A DNA stretch of 64,000 nt from Sulfomarinibacter sp963733915 (lineage in GTDB: Bacteria > Acidobacteriota > Thermoanaerobaculia > Thermoanaerobaculales > Sulfomarinibacteraceae). The DNA is taken from positions 930,001 through 994,000 of the forward strand of contig CAVTEP010000006.1 in NCBI GenBank assembly GCA_963733915.1. The letters run 5' to 3'. The translations under genes and the position numbers were made by a program. The notes under the pieces are model-generated. The model saw nothing but the letters and a program-made list of their open reading frames with translations, did not search any database and was not told the origin of the DNA. Of the stretch, positions 17,320 to 26,059 are shown piece after piece (the first letter of the stretch is position 1; every line of letters starts with the position of its first letter).

Positions 17320-19382
17320 GCAACCCACCGTTGAAGGCCGGCCGCGCCAAGCCGCGTCGTGTCCGGTACGAGGACGAGCTTAACTCACAACAGCTCGAGG
17401 TCGTGATGCATGCCGGAGGGCCGATGCTGGCGCTGGCCGGCGCCGGAACCGGCAAGACCCGCACCCTTGTGTATCGTACGAGCCGCCTCATCGAGGACGG
17501 CGTTCCTCCGGGAAGCATCCTGCTTCTGACATTCACCAACAAGGCTGCGCGGGAAATGATGGGGCGGGTCGAAAGCCTTGTCGAACGGGCTGCGACCCGG
17601 GTCACCGGGGGCACATTCCACTCGGCCGGCCACCGCATATTGAGGCGTTACGCCGAGCTGCTCGGCTATACGCGGCGGTTCTCGATCATCGATCGCGAGG
17701 ACGCCGGCGATCTCATGGGCGCCGCGGCCGCCGATGTAAGTCCTGAACTCCCGAGCCGGCGGCTCCCGCGACCGAGCCTTCTCGTCGACCTCTACAGCTT
17801 TGTCATCAATACCGGGCACGAATTCGCAGAGGTGTTGGCCGAACGGGCGCCGCAATTCCTCGACGAGGCCGATCTCATTGCAGAAATCTTCAAACGTTAT
17901 CTCGAACGCAAACGTCACGCCGATCTCATGGACTTTGACGACCTGCTCCTCAACTGGCTATTGCTCCTCAATCGATTCCCTCGTGCGCGAGCCGAGCTGC
18001 GGAGCCACTTCTCACACATCCTCGTCGATGAATATCAGGACACCAATCGTCTGCAGGCCGACATCGTTGACGCCATGCTCGGCCCCGAACGCAATGTGAT
18101 GGTGGTGGGCGACGACGCCCAGTCCATTTACGCCTTTCGTGGCGCCGATTTCGACAACATCCTCGGATTCCCGGAGCGGCACCCGGATTGCACAGTGTTC
18201 CGTCTCGAGACGAACTACCGGTCGGTTCCGCCCATCCTCCGGCTCGCCAATGCCTCGATCGTTCACAATTCCCGTCAATTTCAGAAGACCCTTCGGCCGT
18301 GGCGGAGCGGCGGTCTGCCGCCGCTCGAGGTGGCGGTCCCCAACCCGGAGGCCCAGGCCGGTCACGTCGCGGAACGTCTGCTCGAGCTCCACGAGGAAGG
18401 CTTCGATCTCGAGGACATCGCGGTGCTGTACCGAAACCACGCGCACTCCCTCGATCTCCAGGTCGAGCTCGCCCGTCGCAATATCCCGTTCAGGGTGCGG
18501 TCGGGCCTACGGTTTTTCGAGCACCGCCATGTCAAGGACGTTCTCGCCCATCTGCGATTCCTCGACAACCCCCGCGATGAGGTTGCGTTTTCCCGCTTGA
18601 TCAAGCTGAGGGACGGGTTCGGTCCGCGGTTGGCGGTGCGGGTATGGGAACGCGTGACCGGGTCGGACGGCTTGCGTCGCTTTCAGGCCATCGACGAGGA
18701 CTCGATCAGCCTGCCAAAAACCGCGCGGATCTCGTTTTCCGAGCTCCAGAACCTGATCGCCGAGATCGCGAACCCCAGGCTGCTTGGCAAACCGGGCGAG
18801 GTCATTCGCAGAGTGGTTGATGCGTTCTACGGCTCCTGGGCGCGCGCCCACCTCGAGAACGCCCGATCGCGCCTCGAGGATCTCGAGCAGTTGGCCCTGT
18901 TTGCCGACGGCTACCCCGACGTCAACACTTTTCTGTCCGAAGTGACTCTCCTCAATGACCTTGGCGGCGAGGACGGTGTTGCCGGTCCCCCCGACGAACA
19001 ACTGACCCTTTCTACAGTCCATCAGGCCAAGGGTATCGAATGGCGGGCGGTGTTTGTCATCTGGCTCGCCGAAGGAAAGTTCCCGAGCTTCCGAATGGAC
19101 GATGAGGAGGAGGAACGGAGGCTGTTCTACGTCGCCGTCACCCGCGCCCGCGACCGGCTCTTTCTGGTCCGTCCGGAGATCTCCCGCGACCGTTACCGGG
19201 TCGATCTCATCGTTCAGCCCTCACGCTTTTTGACCGAGCTCCCCGCCGATGTGCGGGAGCTCGTGACCGTCGCCGACCACGGGCTTCCGGACGGCATCGA
19301 CGCCCTTCCGGCGGGAGGACGCTACACCCTGCCGGCATTCGTTGCCGGCAAAGCCATCGATCCCGACGGCGACGTCGACTGA
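17316..19382 (+). CDS. UvrD/PcrA-like superfamily 1A DNA helicase
   Basis: A 688-residue ATP-dependent 3'-5' DNA helicase. Motifs in order are Walker A GAGTGKTR at about residue 42, TFTNKAAREM (Ia), VDEYQDTN (II), VVGDDAQSIYAFRGA (III), the ETNYRS segment (IV), LSTVHQAKGIEWRAVFV (V) and VAVTRARDRLFLV (VI). It is shorter than canonical UvrD, with a compact C-terminus. It probably acts in DNA repair or replication restart. It starts at an ATGA overlap with the GNAT gene. Confidence 0.93.
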   Translation: MSNPPLKAGRAKPRRVRYEDELNSQQLEVVMHAGGPMLALAGAGTGKTRTLVYRTSRLIEDGVPPGSILLLTFTNKAAREMMGRVESLVERAATRVTGGTFHSAGHRILRRYAELLGYTRRFSIIDREDAGDLMGAAAADVSPELPSRRLPRPSLLVDLYSFVINTGHEFAEVLAERAPQFLDEADLIAEIFKRYLERKRHADLMDFDDLLLNWLLLLNRFPRARAELRSHFSHILVDEYQDTNRLQADIVDAMLGPERNVMVVGDDAQSIYAFRGADFDNILGFPERHPDCTVFRLETNYRSVPPILRLANASIVHNSRQFQKTLRPWRSGGLPPLEVAVPNPEAQAGHVAERLLELHEEGFDLEDIAVLYRNHAHSLDLQVELARRNIPFRVRSGLRFFEHRHVKDVLAHLRFLDNPRDEVAFSRLIKLRDGFGPRLAVRVWERVTGSDGLRRFQAIDEDSISLPKTARISFSELQNLIAEIANPRLLGKPGEVIRRVVDAFYGSWARAHLENARSRLEDLEQLALFADGYPDVNTFLSEVTLLNDLGGEDGVAGPPDEQLTLSTVHQAKGIEWRAVFVIWLAEGKFPSFRMDDEEEERRLFYVAVTRARDRLFLVRPEISRDRYRVDLIVQPSRFLTELPADVRELVTVADHGLPDGIDALPAGGRYTLPAFVAGKAIDPDGDVD

Positions 19383-19392
19383 GGGGCCACCC

Positions 19393-19421
19393 TTGACATT
19401 TTTTCTCTGAAAATATAGAAT
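19393..19421 (+). promoter_or_regulatory. sigma70-type promoter for thioredoxin
   Basis: TTGACA (19393-19398), a 17-nt spacer and TAGAAT (19416-19421), in a short AT-rich stretch 66 nt upstream of the thioredoxin start. An imperfect dyad-like stretch (TTGATTGGTTATGAGATTAA) follows the -10. Confidence 0.75.
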
Positions 19422-19486
19422 ATGCTTGATTGGTTATGAGATTAATCACTAATGTAATCGCATCAAGCGCATCGAAGGAGAAAACA

Positions 19487-19864
19487 ATGGCCGTCACTCA
19501 ATTGACCCAGGACAACATCGAGGAGACCATCAACAATAACGACATCGTCGTGATCGATTTCTGGGCGCCGTGGTGCGGTCCCTGCCAGGCATTCAAACCG
19601 GTATTCGAGAAGGCCTCCGAGCGGCACGGCGATGCGGTTTTTGCCTCGTGCAACACCGAGGAACAGACCGAGCTGGCGGCGATGTTCCAGATACAGTCGA
19701 TCCCAACCCTGGTCGTGTTTCGCGAAGGCATCGGTATCTTCGGCCAACCCGGGATGCTGCCGGCCGCGACTCTCGACGAGCTCATGGATAAGGTGCGGGA
19801 GCTCGACATGGACGAGGTTCGTGCGGAATATCAGAAGAAGGAAAAGCAAGCCCCCGACGCGTGA
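19487..19864 (+). CDS. thioredoxin
   Basis: A 125-residue thioredoxin-fold protein with the active site WAPWCGPC (Cys30 and Cys33) and the cis-proline segment QSIPTLVVF. It would reduce disulfides in cytoplasmic proteins. The ATG at 19487 follows AAGGAG at a 6-7 nt spacing; an in-frame ATG further upstream gives a non-homologous leader and is rejected. A consensus promoter lies just upstream, so it is probably transcribed alone. Confidence 0.93.
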   Translation: MAVTQLTQDNIEETINNNDIVVIDFWAPWCGPCQAFKPVFEKASERHGDAVFASCNTEEQTELAAMFQIQSIPTLVVFREGIGIFGQPGMLPAATLDELMDKVRELDMDEVRAEYQKKEKQAPDA

Positions 19865-19995
19865 TCCGCGGTCCGCGGCTGGAACCCTGCAAGATATGCC
19901 GGTCAAGGTTAAAACGTTGAGCGTCAGCACCTTAGAACGAAAACCGCACGATAATCGAGCCCGCAATCTGCTATAGTCCGTTGCCAGGCTGGCGA

Positions 19996-21240
19996 ATGGC
20001 GACTCAAGAAAACCCTCCCGAATCTGAACCGAAGATCGAGACATCTCTCGGGTGGTTGGCGATAGCTCTTGCATTTTCGTTGCCCCTCTACCGTCCGTGG
20101 GTAAGCCTGGCGACAACCTTGTTGATCCTGTTGTGGCTCTTTGGCGGTGGGATTCGGCGGCGCGTAATGCGCCTGCGGGGCAGCCGCATGGCATACGCGG
20201 TCCTGGTTTTCGTGGTTCTCAATATTCTGTCTCTCGCTTGGACAAGCGATGCCGGCGCGGGTCTGGCCTACCTCACGAAGTTGCGATATCTCCTGCTCAT
20301 CCCGATCGTGGCGAGCGCCGTCGGAACCCGCGATCGCCGTTTCGCATACACCGCCTTCGAGCTCTCCGCCGCTGCCTCTGTCGTGCTTTCGATCGCTGCC
20401 TACGCCGGTCTTTTGAGCTTTGGTTACGCCCACCCCGGAAACCCTTCTCCGACCATGGCCCACCTCGACTACTCGCTGCTCCTGGCTCTGGCTGCGCTCC
20501 TGGTCCTCATCAGGGTTTTCTACCAGGAAATGGGGCAACGCCGGCGCCTGCTGTGGTGTGCGGTCGCTCTACTGTTGATTGTCGGCCTCTTCGTCAATAT
20601 CGGCCGTGCGGGGCACCTCGCCTTTGCCGGCGGTCTCCTCGTGCTCCTGGTTCACTGGTCGCGCGGCAGCTCACCGGTTCTCGCGGCCGGTGTCGCGGCC
20701 ATCCTGGTGTCGGCCGTGACGATTGCCGCGTTGTCCGTCCCGGGCTTTCAGGAACGCGTCCGCGAAACTCGCGGCCAGCTGCACGCGGTATTCGTCGACC
20801 ACCGTTATGACAACAACCTCGGAGGACGGATCGCGGCAATGACGGTGGCTCGAGAGATCTTTCGCGAACACCCAGTCCTCGGCACCGGAGTCGGCGCGAA
20901 CATCCCGGCCTTTCGCGGGCTCCTGGAAACGCAGTTCGAGGAGTTCAAACCCGCCATCTCCTGGTACCGCCACTTTCACAACCAGTACGCACAGGTGGCC
21001 ACCGAGCTCGGCCTCGTCGGGTTGGCGGCGCTCGGCTGGATTTTTTGGGAGCTCGTTCGGACGCCGCGTAGGAACCGGGAAACGGACGCTACAGCTCTGG
21101 TATTGGCAGCTGTTTTTCTGCTTGGGTTTCTCGGTGAGCCTTACCTGCGCAAGCAGATCACCGTCGTGATGTTCTCGCTTTTCGCCGGTCTGGTGTTGGC
21201 GGAAGACCTGGACGACTCGGAAATGAAAGCATCACTCTGA
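19996..21240 (+). CDS. O-antigen ligase family membrane protein
   Basis: A 414-residue polytopic protein with 10 or more predicted helices. A large periplasmic loop near the C-terminus carries the Wzy_C/ligase pattern (REIFREHPVLGTGVGANI, then WYRHFHNQYAQVATELGLVG, with conserved histidines). It would join surface polysaccharide to lipid A-core or polymerise it at the periplasmic face. ATG 19996 is used; upstream in-frame TTG 19981 is an alternative. Its 3' end overlaps the convergent glycosyltransferase by 9 nt. Confidence 0.85.
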   Translation: MATQENPPESEPKIETSLGWLAIALAFSLPLYRPWVSLATTLLILLWLFGGGIRRRVMRLRGSRMAYAVLVFVVLNILSLAWTSDAGAGLAYLTKLRYLLLIPIVASAVGTRDRRFAYTAFELSAAASVVLSIAAYAGLLSFGYAHPGNPSPTMAHLDYSLLLALAALLVLIRVFYQEMGQRRRLLWCAVALLLIVGLFVNIGRAGHLAFAGGLLVLLVHWSRGSSPVLAAGVAAILVSAVTIAALSVPGFQERVRETRGQLHAVFVDHRYDNNLGGRIAAMTVAREIFREHPVLGTGVGANIPAFRGLLETQFEEFKPAISWYRHFHNQYAQVATELGLVGLAALGWIFWELVRTPRRNRETDATALVLAAVFLLGFLGEPYLRKQITVVMFSLFAGLVLAEDLDDSEMKASL

Positions 21241-22131
21241 GGATTCGCTTTCCGACGACTTGATTTGATTCAGCCCTTCCCACGTGTGTTCGTCGGTGTC
21301 AAAGTCCGGCAAAATCGGTGGCACACCGCGCGCTTCATTCACCTGCCAACCCCAGAGGATCGCAAACTTCATATACGTGCTGTAGGACTGCAGCAGGCAA
21401 AAGACGATGCCGAGCGCCCCGTCCAGGAACCCGCGCTGCAGGATGTACGTACGAAAGAAGCGCCACGCGGGACGAAGAAGGACCGCAAGGGCCGAGGTGC
21501 GATCTCCGTCGCGCCAACACTGGGCCGCATTCCAGTAGCCGTACTTGGCAAGCCGAAACGCGTACTCGTCGAAACTCCGCTCGACCATGAAGTGATCGAT
21601 GGGGTTTTCGAGGATCGGCGTTTCACCGGTGGTATGGAGCACCGAGTGTACCCGCCGATTCTCGTAATAGGCGGTACCGCACCTGAACAGCCGCGCAACC
21701 CGATCGTGCTGCCAGCCCGAATATTTGATCCGTTTTCCGAGGATGTACACGTTGCGATTCAACATGTACGCGTCGTGCTCGGGAATTGCTACCAGCAGGG
21801 CCTGGATCTCGGCACGCAACGCCGGGGAGCAGCGTTCGTCCGAGTCTAGCAGGAAGATCCACTCGTGCCGCACGTGCTGCATGGCCCAGTTCTTTTGAGC
21901 ACCTGCACCGTAGTAGGGCCGTTGAAAGAACCGGACCTTGTCGTAACCCTGCGCGATCTCGGGCGTGCGGTCCGATGAGAATGAATCGACAACGATGATC
22001 TCGTCGCACCACAGGAGCGACTCGATGCAATCGGCGATGTTGTGCTCCTCATTGAACGAGGTAACGACACCACTGATCTTCGGCCGCTCGCGACCGTTGG
22101 CTGTCGGACTGGATTCTGGGCGGCCGTGCAT
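21232..22131 (-). CDS. glycosyltransferase family 2 (LPS core type)
   Basis: A 299-residue family 2 glycosyltransferase resembling WaaE/KdtX. The N-terminus has ISGVVTSFNEEHNIADCIES, the nucleotide-sugar region has IIVVDSFSSDRT, and the metal-binding DxD-like motif is LLDSDER. It likely adds a sugar to lipid A core or another envelope glycan in the cytoplasm. It faces the O-antigen ligase gene tail to tail. The ATG at 22131 has GAGG 4 nt upstream; a GTG at 22134 is an alternative. Confidence 0.85.
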   Translation of the reverse strand: MHGRPESSPTANGRERPKISGVVTSFNEEHNIADCIESLLWCDEIIVVDSFSSDRTPEIAQGYDKVRFFQRPYYGAGAQKNWAMQHVRHEWIFLLDSDERCSPALRAEIQALLVAIPEHDAYMLNRNVYILGKRIKYSGWQHDRVARLFRCGTAYYENRRVHSVLHTTGETPILENPIDHFMVERSFDEYAFRLAKYGYWNAAQCWRDGDRTSALAVLLRPAWRFFRTYILQRGFLDGALGIVFCLLQSYSTYMKFAILWGWQVNEARGVPPILPDFDTDEHTWEGLNQIKSSESESSE

Positions 22132-22320
22132 CACACCTCAACACGTCTGGTTTTCGGGTCGACCTGGCGGGCAAATCCTAGCACATTCAGCGTTTTGGAC
22201 CTGAACCCGCATGGCTCACCAGCTTCCTGCTGCGGCCGGAGATGCGCGGCAATCCGCGGCGATTGCTCCCGTCGGGCTGCTCGACGTGTGTCGCATACGG
22301 CTCCGCGGACCTCGCGCCGT

Positions 22321-22381
22321 AACCTCCACATCTCACAGCGCCCCCCGGCCTCGCAACGAAACCTGGTGAGATATGCAGGTT
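22321..22381. repeat. imperfect inverted repeat in the PilZ gene leader
   Basis: AACCTCCACATCTCAC (22321-22336) and GTGAGATATGCAGGTT (22366-22381) match at 14 of 16 positions when paired. The right arm touches the AGGAGG ribosome-binding site, so the hairpin could affect translation. Confidence 0.5.
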
Positions 22382-22396
22382 AGGAGGTATGATTGA

Positions 22397-23110
22397 ATGA
22401 TGTCCGACACGAGGCAACACGTGTTGGTGGTCGGCGCGAAAAAGTCCGGCCTCGAGCGCGTCGCACCGATGCTGCGACGCGCCGAATTCAATGTCCACAC
22501 AGTCGATCCGACGCCATTCCTCCTCGACCTGGTCCTCAGCACCGCCTTCGAGCTGGTGATTGTCACCTACCCTCTCGATGTACTGTCGCTGGATGACCTT
22601 CTCACCACCATCCGCGACGAAGGCTCCGCATGCCGCGAGGCCGGACTTCTGTTGATCACCCAACCCGAACTGATCGACGATGCTCAGGCACTGGTTGATC
22701 TTGGCGCGAACCGCGCTATTTGCAGCGATTGGAACGAGGCCCGGTTATGGCGGTCGATCGGAGATCTGGTGAACATCGCACCGAGGGTGTTCATGCGGGT
22801 CCTCATGCATGCTGCGATCGAGATCAACACCAAGCACGACCGTGCCATTTTCCAAACCGTCAACATGTCGGTCTCCGGGGCCTTGCTCCAGGGTTCCGAC
22901 CGGCTTGCGCCGGGAAACACCTTTGAATTCCTCTTTCGGCTCCCCGGTGGCGGCCTGGTGGAAGGCTCGGCCGAGGTTGTCCGCCAGACCAATCCTCTGA
23001 GGGAGGGGGTCGACGGCATCGGCGCCCGGTTCATCGAGTTTCGAGAGGATTGCGAGGAGCGTTTGCTCGCTCACATTCAGCGTCAGATCGACCTCGGCAA
23101 CAACAGATAG
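22397..23110 (+). CDS. receiver-like / PilZ domain protein
   Basis: A 237-residue two-domain protein. The first 125 residues look like a response-regulator fold (HVLVVGAKKSGLERV, FELVIVTYPLD) but the phospho-acceptor aspartate position is occupied by Thr in VTYP, so phosphorylation is unlikely. The C-terminal part is a PilZ domain with an RxxxR motif (RVFMR) and NMSVSGALL, the two elements that bind c-di-GMP in known PilZ proteins. It probably acts as a c-di-GMP-responsive adaptor. AGGAGG lies 9 nt before the ATG. The 3' end overlaps the convergent MltA gene by 28 nt. Confidence 0.8.
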   Translation: MMSDTRQHVLVVGAKKSGLERVAPMLRRAEFNVHTVDPTPFLLDLVLSTAFELVIVTYPLDVLSLDDLLTTIRDEGSACREAGLLLITQPELIDDAQALVDLGANRAICSDWNEARLWRSIGDLVNIAPRVFMRVLMHAAIEINTKHDRAIFQTVNMSVSGALLQGSDRLAPGNTFEFLFRLPGGGLVEGSAEVVRQTNPLREGVDGIGARFIEFREDCEERLLAHIQRQIDLGNNR

Positions 23111-24288
23111 AATCGTCCCGGGTGTTTCATCCGGCCCGCGATCTCGCCGGCGTCATCGCCGGCACCGATGAACACATCGACCCGGCCCGGTCCGCGAATC
23201 GAGCCACCGGTGTCTTGGTTGAGGGCAAAACGCGCGAATGGATCATCTCCTCCATCCGGGGCAGGCATCCCGCCCTCGATCCACGCCACCACCGGCGCCG
23301 GAAACAGCCTGCGGTCGGTGGCGATGGAGCGCCCCGCGGTCAGCGGCACGCCGTAGCAACCGAGCGGTCCGCCATCGGCGGCCAACGGCCGAAAAAAGAC
23401 ATATGAGGGGTTGTACGACAGCACCCTCCGAAGCTCCTGCGGGTTCGCGCCGAGATAGGCCCTGATCGCCTGCATCGACATGTCCTCGCCGCTGATCAGA
23501 CCGTCGTCGATGAGGAGGCGGCCGATCGACCGGTACTCGCGCCCGTTGGCGACGGCGTAGCCGACGCGCAGACGTGTGGTATCAGGGAACAACAAGGTCC
23601 CCGAACCCTGCACGTGGAGAAAGAACACATCCACGAGGTCAGCGAGATAGCCGAGCACCGGAGCTGGCGCCGACAATCCCGGACCAAAATCGATCACTTC
23701 CCGTTCGCTGTACGGAACCAGATCGTGTTCCTCGACGCGGCCGACGAGAGGCCGGGACGAGGCCTCCAGACCGAAAGCTTCGAGGTCGACCGTCACGAGG
23801 TCGTCCGGTATCCCGTAAACCGGGTGCTCGAACGGTGGCTCGGGGTCCCGGCGGGCCTCCATGAGCGGCTCGTAATACCCGGTAAAAAGCGCCCCACCAC
23901 GACCGTCGCGGCCAACCGACCGCATGAGGACAAAGTCCTGCTTCAGCATTTCGGTCCGGCGACGAAGATCGTCCTCGGAACTCACAATGGCTTGAAACTT
24001 GAGCATGCCGGCCGCCAGCTGACGCGCGGTCCGCGATTCGTTTCCAAAGGCGTAGACCGTTTCGCCGGGGACGCGCTCGAAATACTGAAGTGACCGCTCG
24101 GAGGCCTCCAACAGGCTCTCGACGCCGAGGTCATCCGCCAGAATCGGCCATCGGTTCTCGGGTACGATCTTGAGCGGCCGTTCGGCACGTCTCTCGGCCG
24201 TCGGGCCCGACGCGCACCCGACCATGACCAGGCACGCCACGACGAGCTCGAGGCGCGGCGATCGCGTGGTACACGGAAGCGTTCTCAA
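23083..24288 (-). CDS. mltA: MltA-type lytic murein transglycosylase, probable lipoprotein
   Basis: A 401-residue protein with an N-terminal hydrophobic segment ending in a plausible lipobox (CLVMVGCASG). The MltA domain follows: FTGYYEPLMEA, VDVFFLHVQGSG, and the C-terminal 3D-type core NQDTGGSIRGPGRVDVFIG containing the catalytic aspartate region. It would cleave peptidoglycan glycan strands with 1,6-anhydro formation at the outer membrane. The TTG start at 24288 is chosen because it overlaps the TGA of the TRAP permease gene (TTGA) and gives the signal sequence directly; a longer in-frame reading only shadows the permease gene. It is the last gene of the TRAP operon. Confidence 0.85.
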   Translation of the reverse strand: MRTLPCTTRSPRLELVVACLVMVGCASGPTAERRAERPLKIVPENRWPILADDLGVESLLEASERSLQYFERVPGETVYAFGNESRTARQLAAGMLKFQAIVSSEDDLRRRTEMLKQDFVLMRSVGRDGRGGALFTGYYEPLMEARRDPEPPFEHPVYGIPDDLVTVDLEAFGLEASSRPLVGRVEEHDLVPYSEREVIDFGPGLSAPAPVLGYLADLVDVFFLHVQGSGTLLFPDTTRLRVGYAVANGREYRSIGRLLIDDGLISGEDMSMQAIRAYLGANPQELRRVLSYNPSYVFFRPLAADGGPLGCYGVPLTAGRSIATDRRLFPAPVVAWIEGGMPAPDGGDDPFARFALNQDTGGSIRGPGRVDVFIGAGDDAGEIAGRMKHPGRFYLLLPRSI

Positions 24289-25547
24289 CGAACCAGAACC
24301 AGCGAAAGCCACGGCCAGTACGTGATAATCAGCACGGTGACTAAGAGGATTGCCAAAAACGGCAGCGTTGCCCGGTAGAGCAGAATGACCGGCCTGTCGA
24401 ATCGGTAGCTCGCGATGAAGAGGTTCATTCCGACCGGCGGCGTGCAGTAGCCGATCTGCATATTGGCGAGGAATATCATACCGAGATGAATGGGGTCGAT
24501 TCCGTAGCCGGCCGCGATCGGCAGAATCAGCGGCACCACTATTACCAAAGCCGAGAAGATGTCGAGCATCATCCCGAGCATCAGGAGAAAGAGGTTGAGC
24601 AGGATCAGAAAGCTGAGCTTGGAGGAAATGTGGGCGGTGACCCAGGTGAACAGCTTCTCGGGCACCTGTTGATCGATCATGTAGTTGGTCGACGCCAACG
24701 ACACGCCGAGGATGATCAGGATCCCGCCGACCAGCACCATGGAGTCCCTCATCACCTGTGGCACGCGCCGCAACGGGATGTCCCGGTAGATCAGGACCTC
24801 GACGACAAACACGTAGAGAACAGTGACCGCGGCCGCCTCGGAGACGGCAAAGAACCCGCTGTAAACTCCGCCGAGGACGATGACCGGCAGCGGGATCTCC
24901 CAGATTGACTCGCGTATGGCCGCCGCCGCCTCGCCAAAGTCGAATGCCTGACGTGTAATACGACCACGCACGAAACCGCCTTCGCGTATGCACCAGATTG
25001 CGAGCAGGACGAGCATCAGCAGACCCGGCAGAATCCCGGCGACGAACAAATCGTCCACCGACACTCCGGCGATGATTCCGTAAAGGATCAGCGGCAGTGA
25101 AGGGGCGAACAACAGGCCGAGGCTGCCCGAGGTCGTGATCAGGCCGAGATTGAAGTTCTCACGATAGCCTGCCGCGGCAATCGCGGGAAAAAGGAGAGCG
25201 CCTATGGCGATGATCGTCACCCCGGAAGCCCCCGTGAACGCGGTAAAAAGCGAGCAGACGATCAGCGCCACTACGGCGAGCCCGCCCGGCATCCACCCCA
25301 AGAGCACGTTGGTGACCCGGACCAGCCGCCGCGGCGCCTGGCTCTCGCCCAGCAGGTAGCCGGCGAAGGTGAATAGCGGGATGGCAATCAGCACCGGGAT
25401 CTCGGAGACGCGAAAGATCTCCATCGGCACGATCATCATGGGCAGGTCGGCGCGTGCGAAACCGATCAGTGCGCTGGCCGCGATGATGGCAAAGAGCGGC
25501 GCGCCAAGTAGGGCGAGCAGGATCAGGACGATCCCGACGAGGATCAT
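24285..25547 (-). CDS. dctM: TRAP transporter large permease (DctM)
   Basis: A 420-residue membrane protein with about 12 helices and DctM-family segments near the N-terminus (LIGFARADLPMMIVPMEIFR) and C-terminus (FLANMQIGYCTPPVGMNLFI). It forms the sodium-coupled transport channel of a tripartite periplasmic transporter. It overlaps the small permease gene by 4 nt upstream and the mltA gene by 4 nt downstream. Confidence 0.95.
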   Translation of the reverse strand: MILVGIVLILLALLGAPLFAIIAASALIGFARADLPMMIVPMEIFRVSEIPVLIAIPLFTFAGYLLGESQAPRRLVRVTNVLLGWMPGGLAVVALIVCSLFTAFTGASGVTIIAIGALLFPAIAAAGYRENFNLGLITTSGSLGLLFAPSLPLILYGIIAGVSVDDLFVAGILPGLLMLVLLAIWCIREGGFVRGRITRQAFDFGEAAAAIRESIWEIPLPVIVLGGVYSGFFAVSEAAAVTVLYVFVVEVLIYRDIPLRRVPQVMRDSMVLVGGILIILGVSLASTNYMIDQQVPEKLFTWVTAHISSKLSFLILLNLFLLMLGMMLDIFSALVIVVPLILPIAAGYGIDPIHLGMIFLANMQIGYCTPPVGMNLFIASYRFDRPVILLYRATLPFLAILLVTVLIITYWPWLSLVLVR

Positions 25548-26059
25548 GGCTCGTCCTCTGCGGCCACTCCCTCTCGCACGTGCTGTACGGCGTACAAAAG
25601 GTAGCGGAGCGCGATCACCGCAAACGCGACCGGCAGGATTGCCTCACAGATCCAAACCGGCAGGAAGGCAATCGCGGTCATGCCCGCGGCACGATCATCG
25701 AGCATCAGCCGATAGGCGCTACGGGCCACGACCGCGGCGACTCCGGCGGTAAACAGGTCGGTTACGACACGCGTGCGCGCCCTCCACCGCCGTGGGAGAT
25801 ACCTCGATACAACGTCGACCGAGATCTGCTTGTCATCCCGGGTCGCCGCCATCGCACCTATCATCCCCACCCACAACACGGACACCCGAAGCAAGGGGTC
25901 CGCCCACAGGATGGCGCTGTCGAAGAGATTTCGGAGCGCGATCTGCGCACCGGCGAGGATCACCATGGCGGCCAACAGCAGCACCAGGAGAAAATCCTCG
26001 ATCAGCCCCGCCAACCGCAAGAGCCGCGAGACCAGGGTGGGTCGGCTCTTTTCCATCAT
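25544..26059 (-). CDS. dctQ: TRAP transporter small permease (DctQ)
   Basis: A 171-residue, four-helix DctQ subunit (DFLLVLLLAAMVILAGAQIA near the N-terminus; LWVGMIGAMAATRDDKQISV in the middle, the usual central family segment). It pairs with DctM. The gene overlaps both neighbours by 4 nt, indicating tight translational coupling. Confidence 0.92.
   Translation of the reverse strand: MMEKSRPTLVSRLLRLAGLIEDFLLVLLLAAMVILAGAQIALRNLFDSAILWADPLLRVSVLWVGMIGAMAATRDDKQISVDVVSRYLPRRWRARTRVVTDLFTAGVAAVVARSAYRLMLDDRAAGMTAIAFLPVWICEAILPVAFAVIALRYLLYAVQHVREGVAAEDEP

Noticed and set aside
24289..24993. N-terminal extension of MltA into the TRAP permease region
   Set aside because: It shadows the DctM gene on the same strand in another frame; the TTG at 24288 gives a lipoprotein signal.
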